Source: Nakamurella silvestris (GTDB lineage Bacteria > Actinomycetota > Actinomycetes > Mycobacteriales > Nakamurellaceae). From it: a DNA stretch of 57,836 nucleotides. How positions within the stretch are numbered: position 1 is the first letter of the stretch; every line of letters starts with the position of its first letter. The translations under genes were made by a program, and so were the position numbers. Positions 1-8,555 of this stretch are shown piece after piece. Below the pieces are notes generated by a model. The model worked only from the letters and a program-made list of their open reading frames with translations, was not told where the DNA came from and made no database searches. The stretch is from the NCBI GenBank assembly GCA_003576535.1, contig QXCQ01000092.1, positions 22,023 through 79,858 on the forward strand. Reading direction: 5' to 3'.

Positions 1-845
1 GTGATCGCCAGGTTGGTCGAGGTGCTCGACTTGCCCTCGTCCGGGATCGCCGAGGTGACGACGACGACCCGCGGCGGCTGGTCGACATCCACGAACTGCA
101 GGTTCGTCCGGAGCTGCCGGAAGGACTCCGCCCGGTTGGATTTCGCACTGCTGTCGATGATCAGCGGCGACTTCCTGGCCGATTCGTCGAAGCCGATGAC
201 GCCGATGACCGGGGTCCCCGCCGCCTCCTGGAGGGTGTCGACATTACGCACGCTGGTGTCCATGAACTCCCGGAGCAGCGCGGCACCGATGCCGATCGCC
301 AACCCGATGAGTGCGGCCAGGGTCATGTTGAAGAACGGCTGAGGTGACACCTGCGCCGAGTTCAGCGTGGGCCCGGAGACCACTTCGAGCCGAACCGGGG
401 CAAGGCCACCGGCGGCGGGTTTCTCCATGGCCGATACGAGGTCGACGAACTGGGTCGAGATGGAGGTGGCGATCTGCAGTCCGCGGGAGGGAATGCTGTC
501 GGTCACCTTGACCGTCATGATCACCGTGTTCAGGTCACCGCTGGCCGAGATCCGCGAGGACACCTGCGCCGGGGTGAGGTTCAGGCCGGTATCGGCGATG
601 AGCATCTCGGCCAGACGCTGGCTGCTCGCCAGCTGGACGTAGGAGTTCACCCGCTTCTGCCCGAAGGTGTCCCCCTGCAGAGCACTCGTCTCCGAAGGGG
701 TCTGCACGAAGAAAGTGACCGAGCTCTGGTACATCGGAGGGGTGCGCAGGGTGACGAAGATACCGCCGCCGATGGCCAGGAAGAAGCAGACGGCCACCAG
801 CCACCAACTTCTCCGCAGAGCTCTCAGATAGCTTTGCAATTCCAT
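1..845 (-). CDS. Wzz-type chain-length protein / BY-kinase, cut by window edge
   Basis: Polysaccharide co-polymerase with a bacterial tyrosine-kinase-like ATPase domain; such proteins set chain length and control Wzy-dependent export at the membrane. About 281 residues are visible, reading from the ATG at 845 towards position 1; the C-terminus lies outside the window. The N-terminal transmembrane segment (about residues 12-32, SWWLVAVCFFLAIGGG) is followed by an extracellular Wzz-like domain. A second membrane segment lies near residues 172-192, and the last visible stretch carries a P-loop-like motif (SAIPDEGKSSTSTNLAI) typical of CpsD/CapB kinases. Whether a tyrosine-rich tail follows cannot be seen. 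It is the most distal visible gene of the exopolysaccharide operon, 102 bp after the polymerase gene. Confidence 0.85.
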   Translation of the reverse strand, partial: MELQSYLRALRRSWWLVAVCFFLAIGGGIFVTLRTPPMYQSSVTFFVQTPSETSALQGDTFGQKRVNSYVQLASSQRLAEMLIADTGLNLTPAQVSSRISASGDLNTVIMTVKVTDSIPSRGLQIATSISTQFVDLVSAMEKPAAGGLAPVRLEVVSGPTLNSAQVSPQPFFNMTLAALIGLAIGIGAALLREFMDTSVRNVDTLQEAAGTPVIGVIGFDESARKSPLIIDSSAKSNRAESFRQLRTNLQFVDVDQPPRVVVVTSAIPDEGKSSTSTNLAI

Positions 846-947
846 GAACTTCCCTCACTTTCTACCACTGGTGCACTGCACTGCGATGAACTGAAACGTC
901 TTGGTAATGAATCACTGTCGCCGCCCGTGCGACTGCGGTCCGAGGCC

Positions 948-2324
948 CTACCCACGGCGACCGATCCGATGTCGGCCGGTCGGCTCACCCTCGGCCTGCG
1001 GCGACGGTGTCACGACCTCCGGCTCCTCGCGGGGCAGACGCCCCAGGGTGAGCACCATCGCCGCCACCTGGCCGAGCAGCAGCGCCACCGGCGGCCAGGA
1101 CAGCAGGGACACCGTGGACCCGGAGACCAGCAGGAACACCCACATGGCCAGGGGCGCGCGGCTCTCGTCCCGCCCGACCTCGCGGATCCCCCGGCTCAGG
1201 ACCTTCAGGCAGATCAAGGCCGCGAGGATCAACGCCGGAAGACCGTACTGCAGCCCGAACAGCAGATAGGCGTTGTCCACACTGGGCGAGAGATCGATCA
1301 CCCCGAACCTGGAGTCGACCATCAGGAGCCCCTGGGGCAGGCGGCCTGGTCCGTGACCGAACGGGTTCGCCAACAGTTCGGCGCTGCCCACGTTGAGCAG
1401 CGCGAAACGGTACTGGGTACTGGTTTCCGTCTCGTCGATGCCGCCGACGTAGTCCGTGCCGTCCAACGACACCATGATCGCGAAGAAGGCCCCGAGCATC
1501 GCCAGCAGCAGGACGAAACGCCTACCGGTCCGGCTGGTGAAACGGGTGGAGAGGAACACGACCAGCACCGCAAGCACCAGGGCGAGGATCGGACCTCGAC
1601 TGCCCGAGATCCACAACCCCCAGGCCAGCGGAAGCACGATGTACCAACAGGTCCGGACCGAGGTCGCCGTGTACAACCACCACAACAACCCGACCGCGCA
1701 GAACAGCCCGAAGATGATCGGGTGCGGGAAGAAGGCCTGGGAGCGGAGCCCGCCGTTGCGCGCCGCCTCGTGGAACAGGCCCGTTTCCGGACCGAAGATG
1801 AAGGAGCCGCTCAGCCATTCGACGGAGGCCAGCGCCACCGCCACCAGGGTCAACGTGGTCCAGGAGTTGCGCAGATCCTGACCGGTGACCAGGCCGGTGA
1901 CCAGGGCGCGCGCGGTGACGAACCCGGCCAGCATCACCCCGGCAACCAGTCTGAACACGTTCGACAACGCTCCGATGGCCGCCGAACTGACCAGGAGATC
2001 GATCAGGACGTAGACGAGGAGGACGACGACCAGAACGTAGAAGGTCCGGACATCGGAGGCACCGCGGCTCCGCGGGGCGTCGGTGGCGGCCCGCAGGCGC
2101 GCCAGGGTGGCGATCCGTCCCCGCGGGCTCGGCAGCACACCGGTGGCCCGCATCCCGAACACCGCGGCAGCCAGGAACAACGGTTCCACCGTGAGCGGCC
2201 CGAGCCTGATGTTCATCATCGGCAGGCACAACGACGAGATGGCGAGCACCCAGATGACCACCACCCGCGGCGACGCCAGCAGGGCGGCGAGGAAGAGGGC
2301 AGCGCCCGTGGCTAGTCCGATCAT
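948..2324 (-). CDS. O-antigen ligase/polymerase-like membrane protein (Wzy candidate)
   Basis: Multi-pass membrane protein of 458 residues, with roughly ten to twelve hydrophobic segments and one large periplasm-facing loop (about residues 260-330, containing YRFALLNVG and NPFGHGPG). This is the usual shape of Wzy polymerases and WaaL/O-antigen ligases. It probably joins repeat units of the exopolysaccharide on the outer face of the membrane. I chose the start at 2324 (MIGLATGAALF) because it overlaps the stop of the upstream glycosyltransferase by 4 nt and begins directly with a hydrophobic helix; a longer form would begin upstream with a charged, low-complexity stretch. The last 30 residues are polar and cytoplasmic-looking. 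Polymerase versus ligase cannot be decided from sequence. Confidence 0.75.
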   Translation of the reverse strand: MIGLATGAALFLAALLASPRVVVIWVLAISSLCLPMMNIRLGPLTVEPLFLAAAVFGMRATGVLPSPRGRIATLARLRAATDAPRSRGASDVRTFYVLVVVLLVYVLIDLLVSSAAIGALSNVFRLVAGVMLAGFVTARALVTGLVTGQDLRNSWTTLTLVAVALASVEWLSGSFIFGPETGLFHEAARNGGLRSQAFFPHPIIFGLFCAVGLLWWLYTATSVRTCWYIVLPLAWGLWISGSRGPILALVLAVLVVFLSTRFTSRTGRRFVLLLAMLGAFFAIMVSLDGTDYVGGIDETETSTQYRFALLNVGSAELLANPFGHGPGRLPQGLLMVDSRFGVIDLSPSVDNAYLLFGLQYGLPALILAALICLKVLSRGIREVGRDESRAPLAMWVFLLVSGSTVSLLSWPPVALLLGQVAAMVLTLGRLPREEPEVVTPSPQAEGEPTGRHRIGRRG

Positions 2325-3358
2325 CCGGCATCCCGTCGGCCGGCCGCGCCCGCCACCGATGTGCTGTTGGTCGGCCCGACGACTGCGGCCCACTCGCTCC
2401 TGGCCCGGTCCCGGGCGGAGGCCAACGCTGCCGCCCGATCCGCCGACGGGACCGCCGTGGCCCGTTCGACCGCCGCGCGCCAGTCCTCGCCGCGCACCAC
2501 ACCCGGCCAGTCCTCACCGAAGAGATCGTCCACCTGCGGATGGGCGACCGCGACGACCGGGGTGAGGTTCTCCAGACACCTGATGATCACGCCGCTCTGG
2601 TAGAACTTCGTGTACGGGATCACCACACAGGCCGATCCGGACACCAGGGTGTCGAAGGCCGCTTCCTCGATGAAGCCCTCCTGTGTGGTCCACCCGTCGA
2701 CGGCGGGCCACCCGCGTCCGTGGATCTCCCAGGTGTAACCCGCATCCGGGGCGCCCTTCGCGCCGAGGTGGGCCAGGACCGTGAGATCACGAGCCGTTTT
2801 GTACTGGCCCAGGACCCGGACGACCGACGAGGACTGCGGCCGGCTCCGGCCGGAGGCCATCACCGGGTGACTCGCCAAGGTGGCGACAACCCCGGTCAGC
2901 TGCTGCAGTTCGGCGGCGGCCGCCGCCGTGTGGCAGACGACGGTGATCCTGCAGCGCCGGACGGCGAACCGGAAAGCCTTGTGGGCGAAGCTCGAATAGC
3001 CGAATTGGGGGCGCAGCGGGGTCACGTCGTGCACGATCAGCACCACCGTGTTCCGTCTGGCCGCCCACCACCAGGTCAGCGCGTCGAAGTAACCGAAGAC
3101 CGGCCAGACGACCAGCAGGGTGTTCCCCTTGCCGGTCCGCAGCAGGCGCCAGAACAACGACCCGAAGATCACCGCGAGCTTCCCGAGCACGGACCTGCCC
3201 TCGATGGACGGGTGGGGATGCTCGGCCGTGCGGCCGAGATCCCCCAGGGTCGAGAGCATCTCGAGCTGGTAGTGGGCCAAGGTCGCCGGGAGCGGATTGA
3301 CGACGGTGACCGAGGACGCGGCGTTCCGGTTCCGGTCGCCCGCTTGTCGGCCCGTCAT
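2321..3358 (-). CDS. Glycosyltransferase-like protein of the polysaccharide operon
   Basis: Protein of 345 residues with the general look of a GT-B glycosyltransferase: an N-terminal half with alternating hydrophobic strands (NTVVLIVHDVTPLRP near residues 105-120) and a C-terminal half with a donor-site-like segment (ACVVIPYTKFYQSGVI followed by LENLTPVVAV). This late Tyr/Ser/Gly pattern resembles the GT4-like donor pocket. The exact sugar is not predictable. The ATG at 3358 overlaps the preceding gene's stop, and its own stop overlaps the polymerase start, so it is translationally coupled on both sides. No signal peptide or membrane helix is evident; it should act at the cytoplasmic membrane face on lipid-linked repeat units. 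Confidence 0.65.
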   Translation of the reverse strand: MTGRQAGDRNRNAASSVTVVNPLPATLAHYQLEMLSTLGDLGRTAEHPHPSIEGRSVLGKLAVIFGSLFWRLLRTGKGNTLLVVWPVFGYFDALTWWWAARRNTVVLIVHDVTPLRPQFGYSSFAHKAFRFAVRRCRITVVCHTAAAAAELQQLTGVVATLASHPVMASGRSRPQSSSVVRVLGQYKTARDLTVLAHLGAKGAPDAGYTWEIHGRGWPAVDGWTTQEGFIEEAAFDTLVSGSACVVIPYTKFYQSGVIIRCLENLTPVVAVAHPQVDDLFGEDWPGVVRGEDWRAAVERATAVPSADRAAALASARDRARSEWAAVVGPTNSTSVAGAAGRRDAG

Positions 3359-4257
3359 TGTTCCCGCACCCCCGCGAACTCCAGCGAGATCTTCTTCGAC
3401 AGCCCGTGTCCGATGCCCAACAACCTGGCCCTCCCCTGTTCGGGGCGGGTGTTCCTGGACGAGATCCGGTCCCGCAGCAGCCAGATCGCCAGCGGCCGGC
3501 CGATGGCCAGGGCGGCCCGGAGCGGTGCCTTTCGCTTGCGCCAGTAGAGGATCCGGTTGCGGGTCATGAAGTAGATGGGGGTGGTCGCGGTCGACTGATG
3601 GGCCACGGCGGCCGTGGCCACGCCGATCCGCCCCACTCCGCGCAGGCGGGCGGAGAGGTCGACGTCCTCCCAGTAGAGGAAGTAGTCCTCGTCGAAACCG
3701 TCGATCTGCTCGAAGGCACGCCTTTCGACCAGCACACAGGCTCCGTCGAGCCAGTCGACATCGGAAACGGCCCCGGCCGGACCGGATTCGGTCAGGTGAC
3801 CCACGTTGCCACCGCGGCTGATGGTGCCGCCGGCCGACCAGACGACATCGCTGTCGGCCAGACGCAGCTGGGGGCCGACGGCGACCATGGCGCGATCGGT
3901 ACCGGACCGGGTCGCGGCGAACATCTCGTCCAGGCACGCCGCTGCCAGCCGGACCTCGTGGGTCATGAACAGGACCCATCGCAGCTCCCGCCGGATCCGG
4001 TCGTACCCGGCGTTCATGCCTCCGGCATACCCGCGGTTCTCGGCCAGTGTGAGCACCTCGACACCGCCGAGCTCTGCCTTCAGTGAGTCGAGAACTCCGT
4101 CACCCGAAGCATTGTCGACCAAAACGATCTGGGCAGGCGGGTGTTCCTGCCCCTGCAGGTCCGCCAGGGTGCGCAGGATCTCCTCACCGCGGCGGAAGTA
4201 CAGGACCACCGCCCCGTAGGGCGTTCCCGCAGGTGCCGTGGCGGGACCGTCGGTCAT
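3355..4257 (-). CDS. Family 2 glycosyltransferase (rhamnosyltransferase-like)
   Basis: GT-A fold glycosyltransferase of 300 residues. The N-terminal nucleotide-sugar region shows VVLYFRRGEEI and IVLVDNASGDG, followed by ENRGYAGGMNAGYD, the classic signature of the WbbL/rhamnosyltransferase subgroup of GT2. The central acceptor/metal region contains DWLDGACVLVERRAF, and FDEDYFLYWEDVDLS carries the ED(V/x)D motif expected for the catalytic base. It probably transfers a deoxyhexose to a lipid-linked oligosaccharide in the cytoplasm. The ATG at 4257 shares one base with the TGA of the upstream gene (TGATG), and its stop overlaps the downstream ATG, consistent with coupled translation. Confidence 0.85.
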   Translation of the reverse strand: MTDGPATAPAGTPYGAVVLYFRRGEEILRTLADLQGQEHPPAQIVLVDNASGDGVLDSLKAELGGVEVLTLAENRGYAGGMNAGYDRIRRELRWVLFMTHEVRLAAACLDEMFAATRSGTDRAMVAVGPQLRLADSDVVWSAGGTISRGGNVGHLTESGPAGAVSDVDWLDGACVLVERRAFEQIDGFDEDYFLYWEDVDLSARLRGVGRIGVATAAVAHQSTATTPIYFMTRNRILYWRKRKAPLRAALAIGRPLAIWLLRDRISSRNTRPEQGRARLLGIGHGLSKKISLEFAGVREQ

Positions 4258-5366
4258 CACCGGGCCCGGCGTTCGGCGAGGGCGGCGAGCGCGTTCTCGT
4301 AGCCGGTGTTGACCGAATGCCAGGAGTAGTCGGTGGCGGCGCGCTCGGTGAGATACTTGGAGAGGTCGAGCTGTCGGCCCGGGTCGTCCATCAGCCGCTC
4401 GATCTGGCTCAGGATCGATGTGGCGGTGGGAGCGGCGAAGAGCCCACCCGGACCGGCCACCTCGCGGTTGTACACGGTGTCCCGGGCAACGGTCGGTGCC
4501 CCGCAGGCCATGGCCTGCACCAGCGCCGGATTGGTGCCGCCGACGCTGTGCCCGTGGAAGTACGCGCCCGCGTGCTGCCACAGCGCCAGCAGCCGACGGT
4601 CGTCACTGAGGTGGCCGAGCCATGTGATCCGCGGGTTCTCCTCGGCGAGTTTGCCGACCCTCTCGTCCAGGTCCCCGCCGTAGCCCGAGGAGCCGACGAT
4701 GACCACATCCCACCGCCTGGCCAACTCGGGGGCGGCGTCCAGGAACTCCGAGATCGTGTTCTCCGGAACGAACCTGGCGACCACCAGGATGTAACCCCGG
4801 TGTTCCAGACCCGGTTCCAACGGCAGCTCCGCCGGAGCGGTTCCGCCGTAGGGGATGAAATGCCCGTCCCGCTTGAAGTCGGCGTCCCACCGACGGGCGA
4901 TCTCCACCGAGTCGAAGACCAGTTCGTTGCCGAAGCGCGCGGTCAACTTCGCACCGGTCCGGAAGGTGAACTTGGCCGCCCGGCCCCACTTCGCCCGGTC
5001 CCATTCGATCCCGTCGACATTGACCAGGCTCGGGATGCCCCTGGCTTTCAGGATCGGCAGCCAGTAGCCGTTGGCCACGTTCATCACCAAGGCGACGTCC
5101 GGCTTCTTCCTGGCGGCGTTCAGACATGCGGTCAGCCCGTAGGACAGTGTGCTCAGGGACTTCGTCTCCAACCCCCTGGTGACGGGGGTGTGCACCCGCT
5201 GATCACGATCGGGGTCGTCGGTCCTGGTCGAACCACTGCGGCCGTAGACGGAGACATCCCAACCGTTCTCGGCCAGATGGGGCGCGAGCTGACGCACGGC
5301 GGTCTCGAAACCGCCGTAGTAGCTGGGGTAACCGCGGGTCCCGATGATCGCGACGGACTTACCCAT
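4257..5366 (-). CDS. Glycosyltransferase with DUF1972 N-terminal domain (GT4-like)
   Basis: Protein of 369 residues. The N-terminus IIGTRGYPSYYGGFETAVR is characteristic of the DUF1972 domain found at the front of GT4-type rhamnosyl/glucosyltransferases. The C-terminal half has the GT-B nucleotide-sugar site: ARFVPENTI near residue 190, then HSVGGTNPALVQAMACG near residues 270-286, corresponding to the EX7E-like donor motif region, here with NPALVQAM in place of the more usual PSLLEAM. It is expected to elongate the repeat unit at the cytoplasmic membrane face. It shares TGATG junctions with both neighbours. Family assignment is strong; the sugar specificity is unknown. Confidence 0.88.
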   Translation of the reverse strand: MGKSVAIIGTRGYPSYYGGFETAVRQLAPHLAENGWDVSVYGRSGSTRTDDPDRDQRVHTPVTRGLETKSLSTLSYGLTACLNAARKKPDVALVMNVANGYWLPILKARGIPSLVNVDGIEWDRAKWGRAAKFTFRTGAKLTARFGNELVFDSVEIARRWDADFKRDGHFIPYGGTAPAELPLEPGLEHRGYILVVARFVPENTISEFLDAAPELARRWDVVIVGSSGYGGDLDERVGKLAEENPRITWLGHLSDDRRLLALWQHAGAYFHGHSVGGTNPALVQAMACGAPTVARDTVYNREVAGPGGLFAAPTATSILSQIERLMDDPGRQLDLSKYLTERAATDYSWHSVNTGYENALAALAERRAR

Positions 5367-6541
5367 CAGTTGGTCTCACAATCGTTGATCGTTGGGTGTT
5401 GGATCTCAGGGCTGTCGGAGCAGCCGCTCGTCAGCCATCTGTCGGCGGCGAGCCGGGTGTCGAGCTCGGGCAGGGAGTGAAGGATCTCGGCCGCCCGGTC
5501 CGGCCGGGCCGCTGCCGCCGCCAGGGTGCGTGTCGTCGCCGTGTCCCCGGCGGTCGGCGGAAGGACCTGATGTCCGTTGTCGCGCAGCCAGTCGGCGATC
5601 CCGGTCTCGGTCGTGGTCACCACCTCGCACCCGTGGGCCAGCCCTTCCAGGATCGGCAGACCGACCTGTTCCCGCCACCGCGGATGCGGTTGGGACAGCA
5701 GGACCAGGGTCTTGGCATCGGCCAGTCGGCTGTGGATCGACTCCCGGGGCGGATCGACCAGCACCTCCACCTCCGGGCGGTCGGCGGCCCAGGCCGTGAC
5801 CTGGTCCGTCAGCTCCCCCTTGCCCATCAACAACAGGGTGTGTCGGTCAGCGGAGTTCCCCGCCGTCGGCCAGGCGGCCATCAGTGCGGTGACGCCCTTG
5901 CGGGCGGCGAAGTCTCCCAGGAAGACGGTCACCGGTTCCTTGGCCGGAACCAGGCCCAGCAGACAGGGACAGGCGGACGGCAGGGCCGGGAAGACCTGCG
6001 TCCTGGCCCCGACGTCTGCGGCCACACCCGCCACGGCCCCGAGCAGGTCCAGGTAGGTCTGCCGGGATCCGGCGGTACCGAAGGCACATCGGTCGAGGGA
6101 GCGGAACAGCAGCCCGACCACACCCCGCGCCGTGAGCCGGGCGAGCGGGCGGGGCAGCCGGAACCGGGACGCGAGCGAGCCTGCGATGTCGGCGTTCTCG
6201 ATGGCGTAGCTGACCAGTTCCAGTCGACCGCGACGCAGCAGGTTGGAGATCTTCGCGGCGGTGGTCACCGCCAGGAGGGTGGGCCAGGCGCGGACCATGG
6301 CCGGTTCGTTGACCTCGACGACACCGTCGGCCAGCGCGAACACCGCCCGAGCCATACCGATCCGGCCACGTCGCCACACGTGCCCGCCGGTGGCCAGCCC
6401 GGGGTCGAAGTCGTAGTTGGCCTTCCGGTAGATCAGATCCCCGGGCACCATGTCCCGCTCCAGGTGTGCCGAGCGGACCACGTCGTACACGCGCAGCACC
6501 GGCCGGCCGACCGCGACGGATGAGCCCCCGGACGGGCTCAT
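5366..6541 (-). CDS. Glycosyltransferase, GT-B type
   Basis: Protein of 391 residues. The second half looks like a GT1/GT4 domain: VTVFLGDFAARKGVTALMAAW, TLLLMGKGEL, and a donor-binding stretch REQVGLPILEGLAHGCEVVTT in which GLPILEG carries the expected acidic residue. The N-terminal half (YRKANYDFDPGLATGGHVWR) is less conserved and probably binds the acceptor. The start at 6541 was chosen because it overlaps the TGA of the upstream gene by 4 nt; the frame stays open far upstream but that part reads as a shadow of the neighbouring gene. It ends in a short polar tail. Expected to be a cytosolic, membrane-associated enzyme of repeat-unit assembly. Confidence 0.75.
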   Translation of the reverse strand: MSPSGGSSVAVGRPVLRVYDVVRSAHLERDMVPGDLIYRKANYDFDPGLATGGHVWRRGRIGMARAVFALADGVVEVNEPAMVRAWPTLLAVTTAAKISNLLRRGRLELVSYAIENADIAGSLASRFRLPRPLARLTARGVVGLLFRSLDRCAFGTAGSRQTYLDLLGAVAGVAADVGARTQVFPALPSACPCLLGLVPAKEPVTVFLGDFAARKGVTALMAAWPTAGNSADRHTLLLMGKGELTDQVTAWAADRPEVEVLVDPPRESIHSRLADAKTLVLLSQPHPRWREQVGLPILEGLAHGCEVVTTTETGIADWLRDNGHQVLPPTAGDTATTRTLAAAAARPDRAAEILHSLPELDTRLAADRWLTSGCSDSPEIQHPTINDCETN

Positions 6542-7467
6542 GCCGGTCTCCGGTACTCGTGGATGCGGCCGCCCACACCGGCGAAGAGCACACCGATGCC
6601 GTTCAGGGTGCGGTTGAACCCGGCCGCCTGCACACCACGCAGGCGCACGAGGGACCAGACCAGCTGGCCGACCCCGCCGACGACGGTCAGTGCGCCCTTG
6701 GCGCAGATCGCCGGCCGACCGTGGTCCACCGACCAGATGCGGGCGCACACCACACCGTTGCGCAAGGCCCGGCGGGACAGCCATTTCACGGTCATCCGGT
6801 CGTCCGGTACCGGCTCGCGGACGGGTGCGGTGGCACAGAACTCCATCCGGGCCCCGCTCCGGCGCAGGCCGGCGAAGAAGGCGCTGTCGCTCCCCCCGGT
6901 CCTGGAGAAGGTGACGTCGAACCGCGGGCTCCCCGCCCGGACCCAGAAATCCGTGCGTACCAAGGTGTTGTTCGTCGCCGCACCCTCCAACCGGGTACCG
7001 GTGGCGGGCACCGGCCGTTGGATGAACCCGCCCTTGCGGACCCATCGGGGGGTGTGGTCGGGGAACTCGGAGACCACCGGACCGGTGATCACCTCGGCGT
7101 CGGTCGCCCCGGCATGTGCGAGCAGCTCGGAAAGCCAGGTCTGCGTGACGATCTCGTCGTCGTCCACGAAGATCATCGCCTGGTACCCGGCCACGTGGTC
7201 CAGAGCCCTGTTCCGAGCCGCCGCGATCCCGGGCGTGGGTTCGTGGACGTACGTCACCGGACGGTCGAGGCGGGTGTAGCCCTGGACGTACTCCCGCGCA
7301 CCGGCGGCCGGGTCGTTGTCCACCACCAGGATGTCGAACTCGCCCTCGTAGTCGCCCGTGGCGATGCTGTCCAGCAGATCGGCCAGGCCCTGTGGGCGAC
7401 GGTAGGTCGCCACACAGATGAGCACCCGTTGCAGGGCAACGGGACGCGCGTCGACGGTGTCCGTCAT
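6538..7467 (-). CDS. Family 2 glycosyltransferase
   Basis: GT2 enzyme of 309 residues. Hallmarks are VLICVATYRRPQGL at the N-terminus (nucleotide-binding strand and TYRR loop), ILVVDNDPAAGA, PTPGIAAARNRALD, and the metal-binding MIFVDDDEIV. Near residue 190 GGSDSAFFAGL corresponds to the downstream acidic motif often seen as ED. The C-terminus is moderately hydrophobic (ALTVVGGVGQLVWSLVRL) and may tether it to the membrane. The start at 7467 (MTDTVDARP) overlaps the previous stop as ATGA; starting ten residues earlier is possible but breaks the coupling pattern of this operon. Confidence 0.85.
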   Translation of the reverse strand: MTDTVDARPVALQRVLICVATYRRPQGLADLLDSIATGDYEGEFDILVVDNDPAAGAREYVQGYTRLDRPVTYVHEPTPGIAAARNRALDHVAGYQAMIFVDDDEIVTQTWLSELLAHAGATDAEVITGPVVSEFPDHTPRWVRKGGFIQRPVPATGTRLEGAATNNTLVRTDFWVRAGSPRFDVTFSRTGGSDSAFFAGLRRSGARMEFCATAPVREPVPDDRMTVKWLSRRALRNGVVCARIWSVDHGRPAICAKGALTVVGGVGQLVWSLVRLRGVQAAGFNRTLNGIGVLFAGVGGRIHEYRRPA

Positions 7468-8555
7468 CCGCGCAGCACCTCGATCGTCTCGTCCCACATC
7501 CGATCCACCTTGGCCACGAGCTGCGGTTTGGTGTCGAGGAGGCGCTGACGTCCTGACAGGTCACCCAGGACGTCGGCGACCCGGTCTGCCGGAGCGTCCT
7601 CCCCGGTGGCGATCCAGCCGTCCACGGCGAAGTCGCGCAGCAGCTCGAGGTACTTGTGCGACCAGCCGAGGGCCAGGGTCGGCACGCCCTGGGACAGGCT
7701 GCCGACCACGGCGTGGAAGCGGCTGGCGATGGTCAGCTCCGCCTGCCCGAGCGCGGCCTTCAGCACCCGGGGGTGCTCACTGCTGAACACCTCGACATCA
7801 CCCGAGGCGACCAGTTCGTCGCAGACGTCGAGGTCACCGCGTTCATGGATCACCAGCACGGCCGCGAGCCCGGCGGCCCGCACGCTGTCGACGTATCCAC
7901 GCAGCAACTGCCGGTAGCCGGCCGGGGTGAGACCCGCCTGCGAGATCATCTTGTAGTTCGGGACGATCGCGGCGAACGGACCTTCGACCACACGGGGGAT
8001 CTCGGGGACGGACAGTCCGATGGTGAAGTCGCAGCAGCCCTCGATCCGGGTGGTGACACCGAGATCGGCCAGGTATTTGGCGCTGACGGCGTCACGGACG
8101 AAGACCAGGTCGGCCTGCTCCAGGATCATCCGGTACCACTTCAGGGAGTCTGCGTTCTGGAAGGGCCCGAAGGCCTGCGGAAGCATCACCTTCGGAATGC
8201 CACGCTTGCGCCAGGAGATGCCGTAGCGGGCCTCCCTGCTGATCCGTGCGGTGCCGAACGAGTCGCTGTAGGCGAACCCGGAGGCGTCGACCACACCGGT
8301 GATCTCGCTGTCGGGCACGATCCCGAACCTGCGCCGGGCGAACCCGGGGGTGAGGTTGCCGAGCTTGGTCAAGGCCACGGGTGCCTTGAAATCGTGCATG
8401 GTCTGATACAGCCCGAGTTTCGCGCGGATCGCGTAGTCGGAGCCGATCGGCGGCGTGGAGAGCTTGAAGTGCAGGGACAACCGCTCGACAGTGGCCTCCA
8501 GCATCAGCTGGGCACCCTTGTTGATGGTGTTGGTCCCGCGAATGTCGATCGTCAC
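7464..8555 (-). CDS. Polysaccharide pyruvyl transferase family protein
   Basis: Protein of 363 residues matching the polysaccharide pyruvyl transferase (CsaB/WcaK) family: an N-terminal segment RGTNTINKGAQLMLEA where the first NxGD-like loop occurs, KVMLPQAFGPF near residue 120, DLVFVRDAVSAKYLADLGV near residues 147-166, and a C-terminal segment ASRFHAVVGSLSQGVPTLALGWSHKY containing the conserved R-H-A cluster. Members add ketal-linked pyruvate from phosphoenolpyruvate to sugars of extracellular or wall polysaccharides, making them acidic. It sits between a GT2 gene and a nitroreductase-like gene with 4-nt overlaps on both sides. Confidence 0.88.
   Translation of the reverse strand: MTIDIRGTNTINKGAQLMLEATVERLSLHFKLSTPPIGSDYAIRAKLGLYQTMHDFKAPVALTKLGNLTPGFARRRFGIVPDSEITGVVDASGFAYSDSFGTARISREARYGISWRKRGIPKVMLPQAFGPFQNADSLKWYRMILEQADLVFVRDAVSAKYLADLGVTTRIEGCCDFTIGLSVPEIPRVVEGPFAAIVPNYKMISQAGLTPAGYRQLLRGYVDSVRAAGLAAVLVIHERGDLDVCDELVASGDVEVFSSEHPRVLKAALGQAELTIASRFHAVVGSLSQGVPTLALGWSHKYLELLRDFAVDGWIATGEDAPADRVADVLGDLSGRQRLLDTKPQLVAKVDRMWDETIEVLRG

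Noticed and set aside
834-2315. A 493-codon plus-strand frame over the polymerase gene
   Set aside because: Composition is Gln/His/Arg/Gly-rich and non-globular, and the minus strand encodes a clear multi-helix membrane protein.
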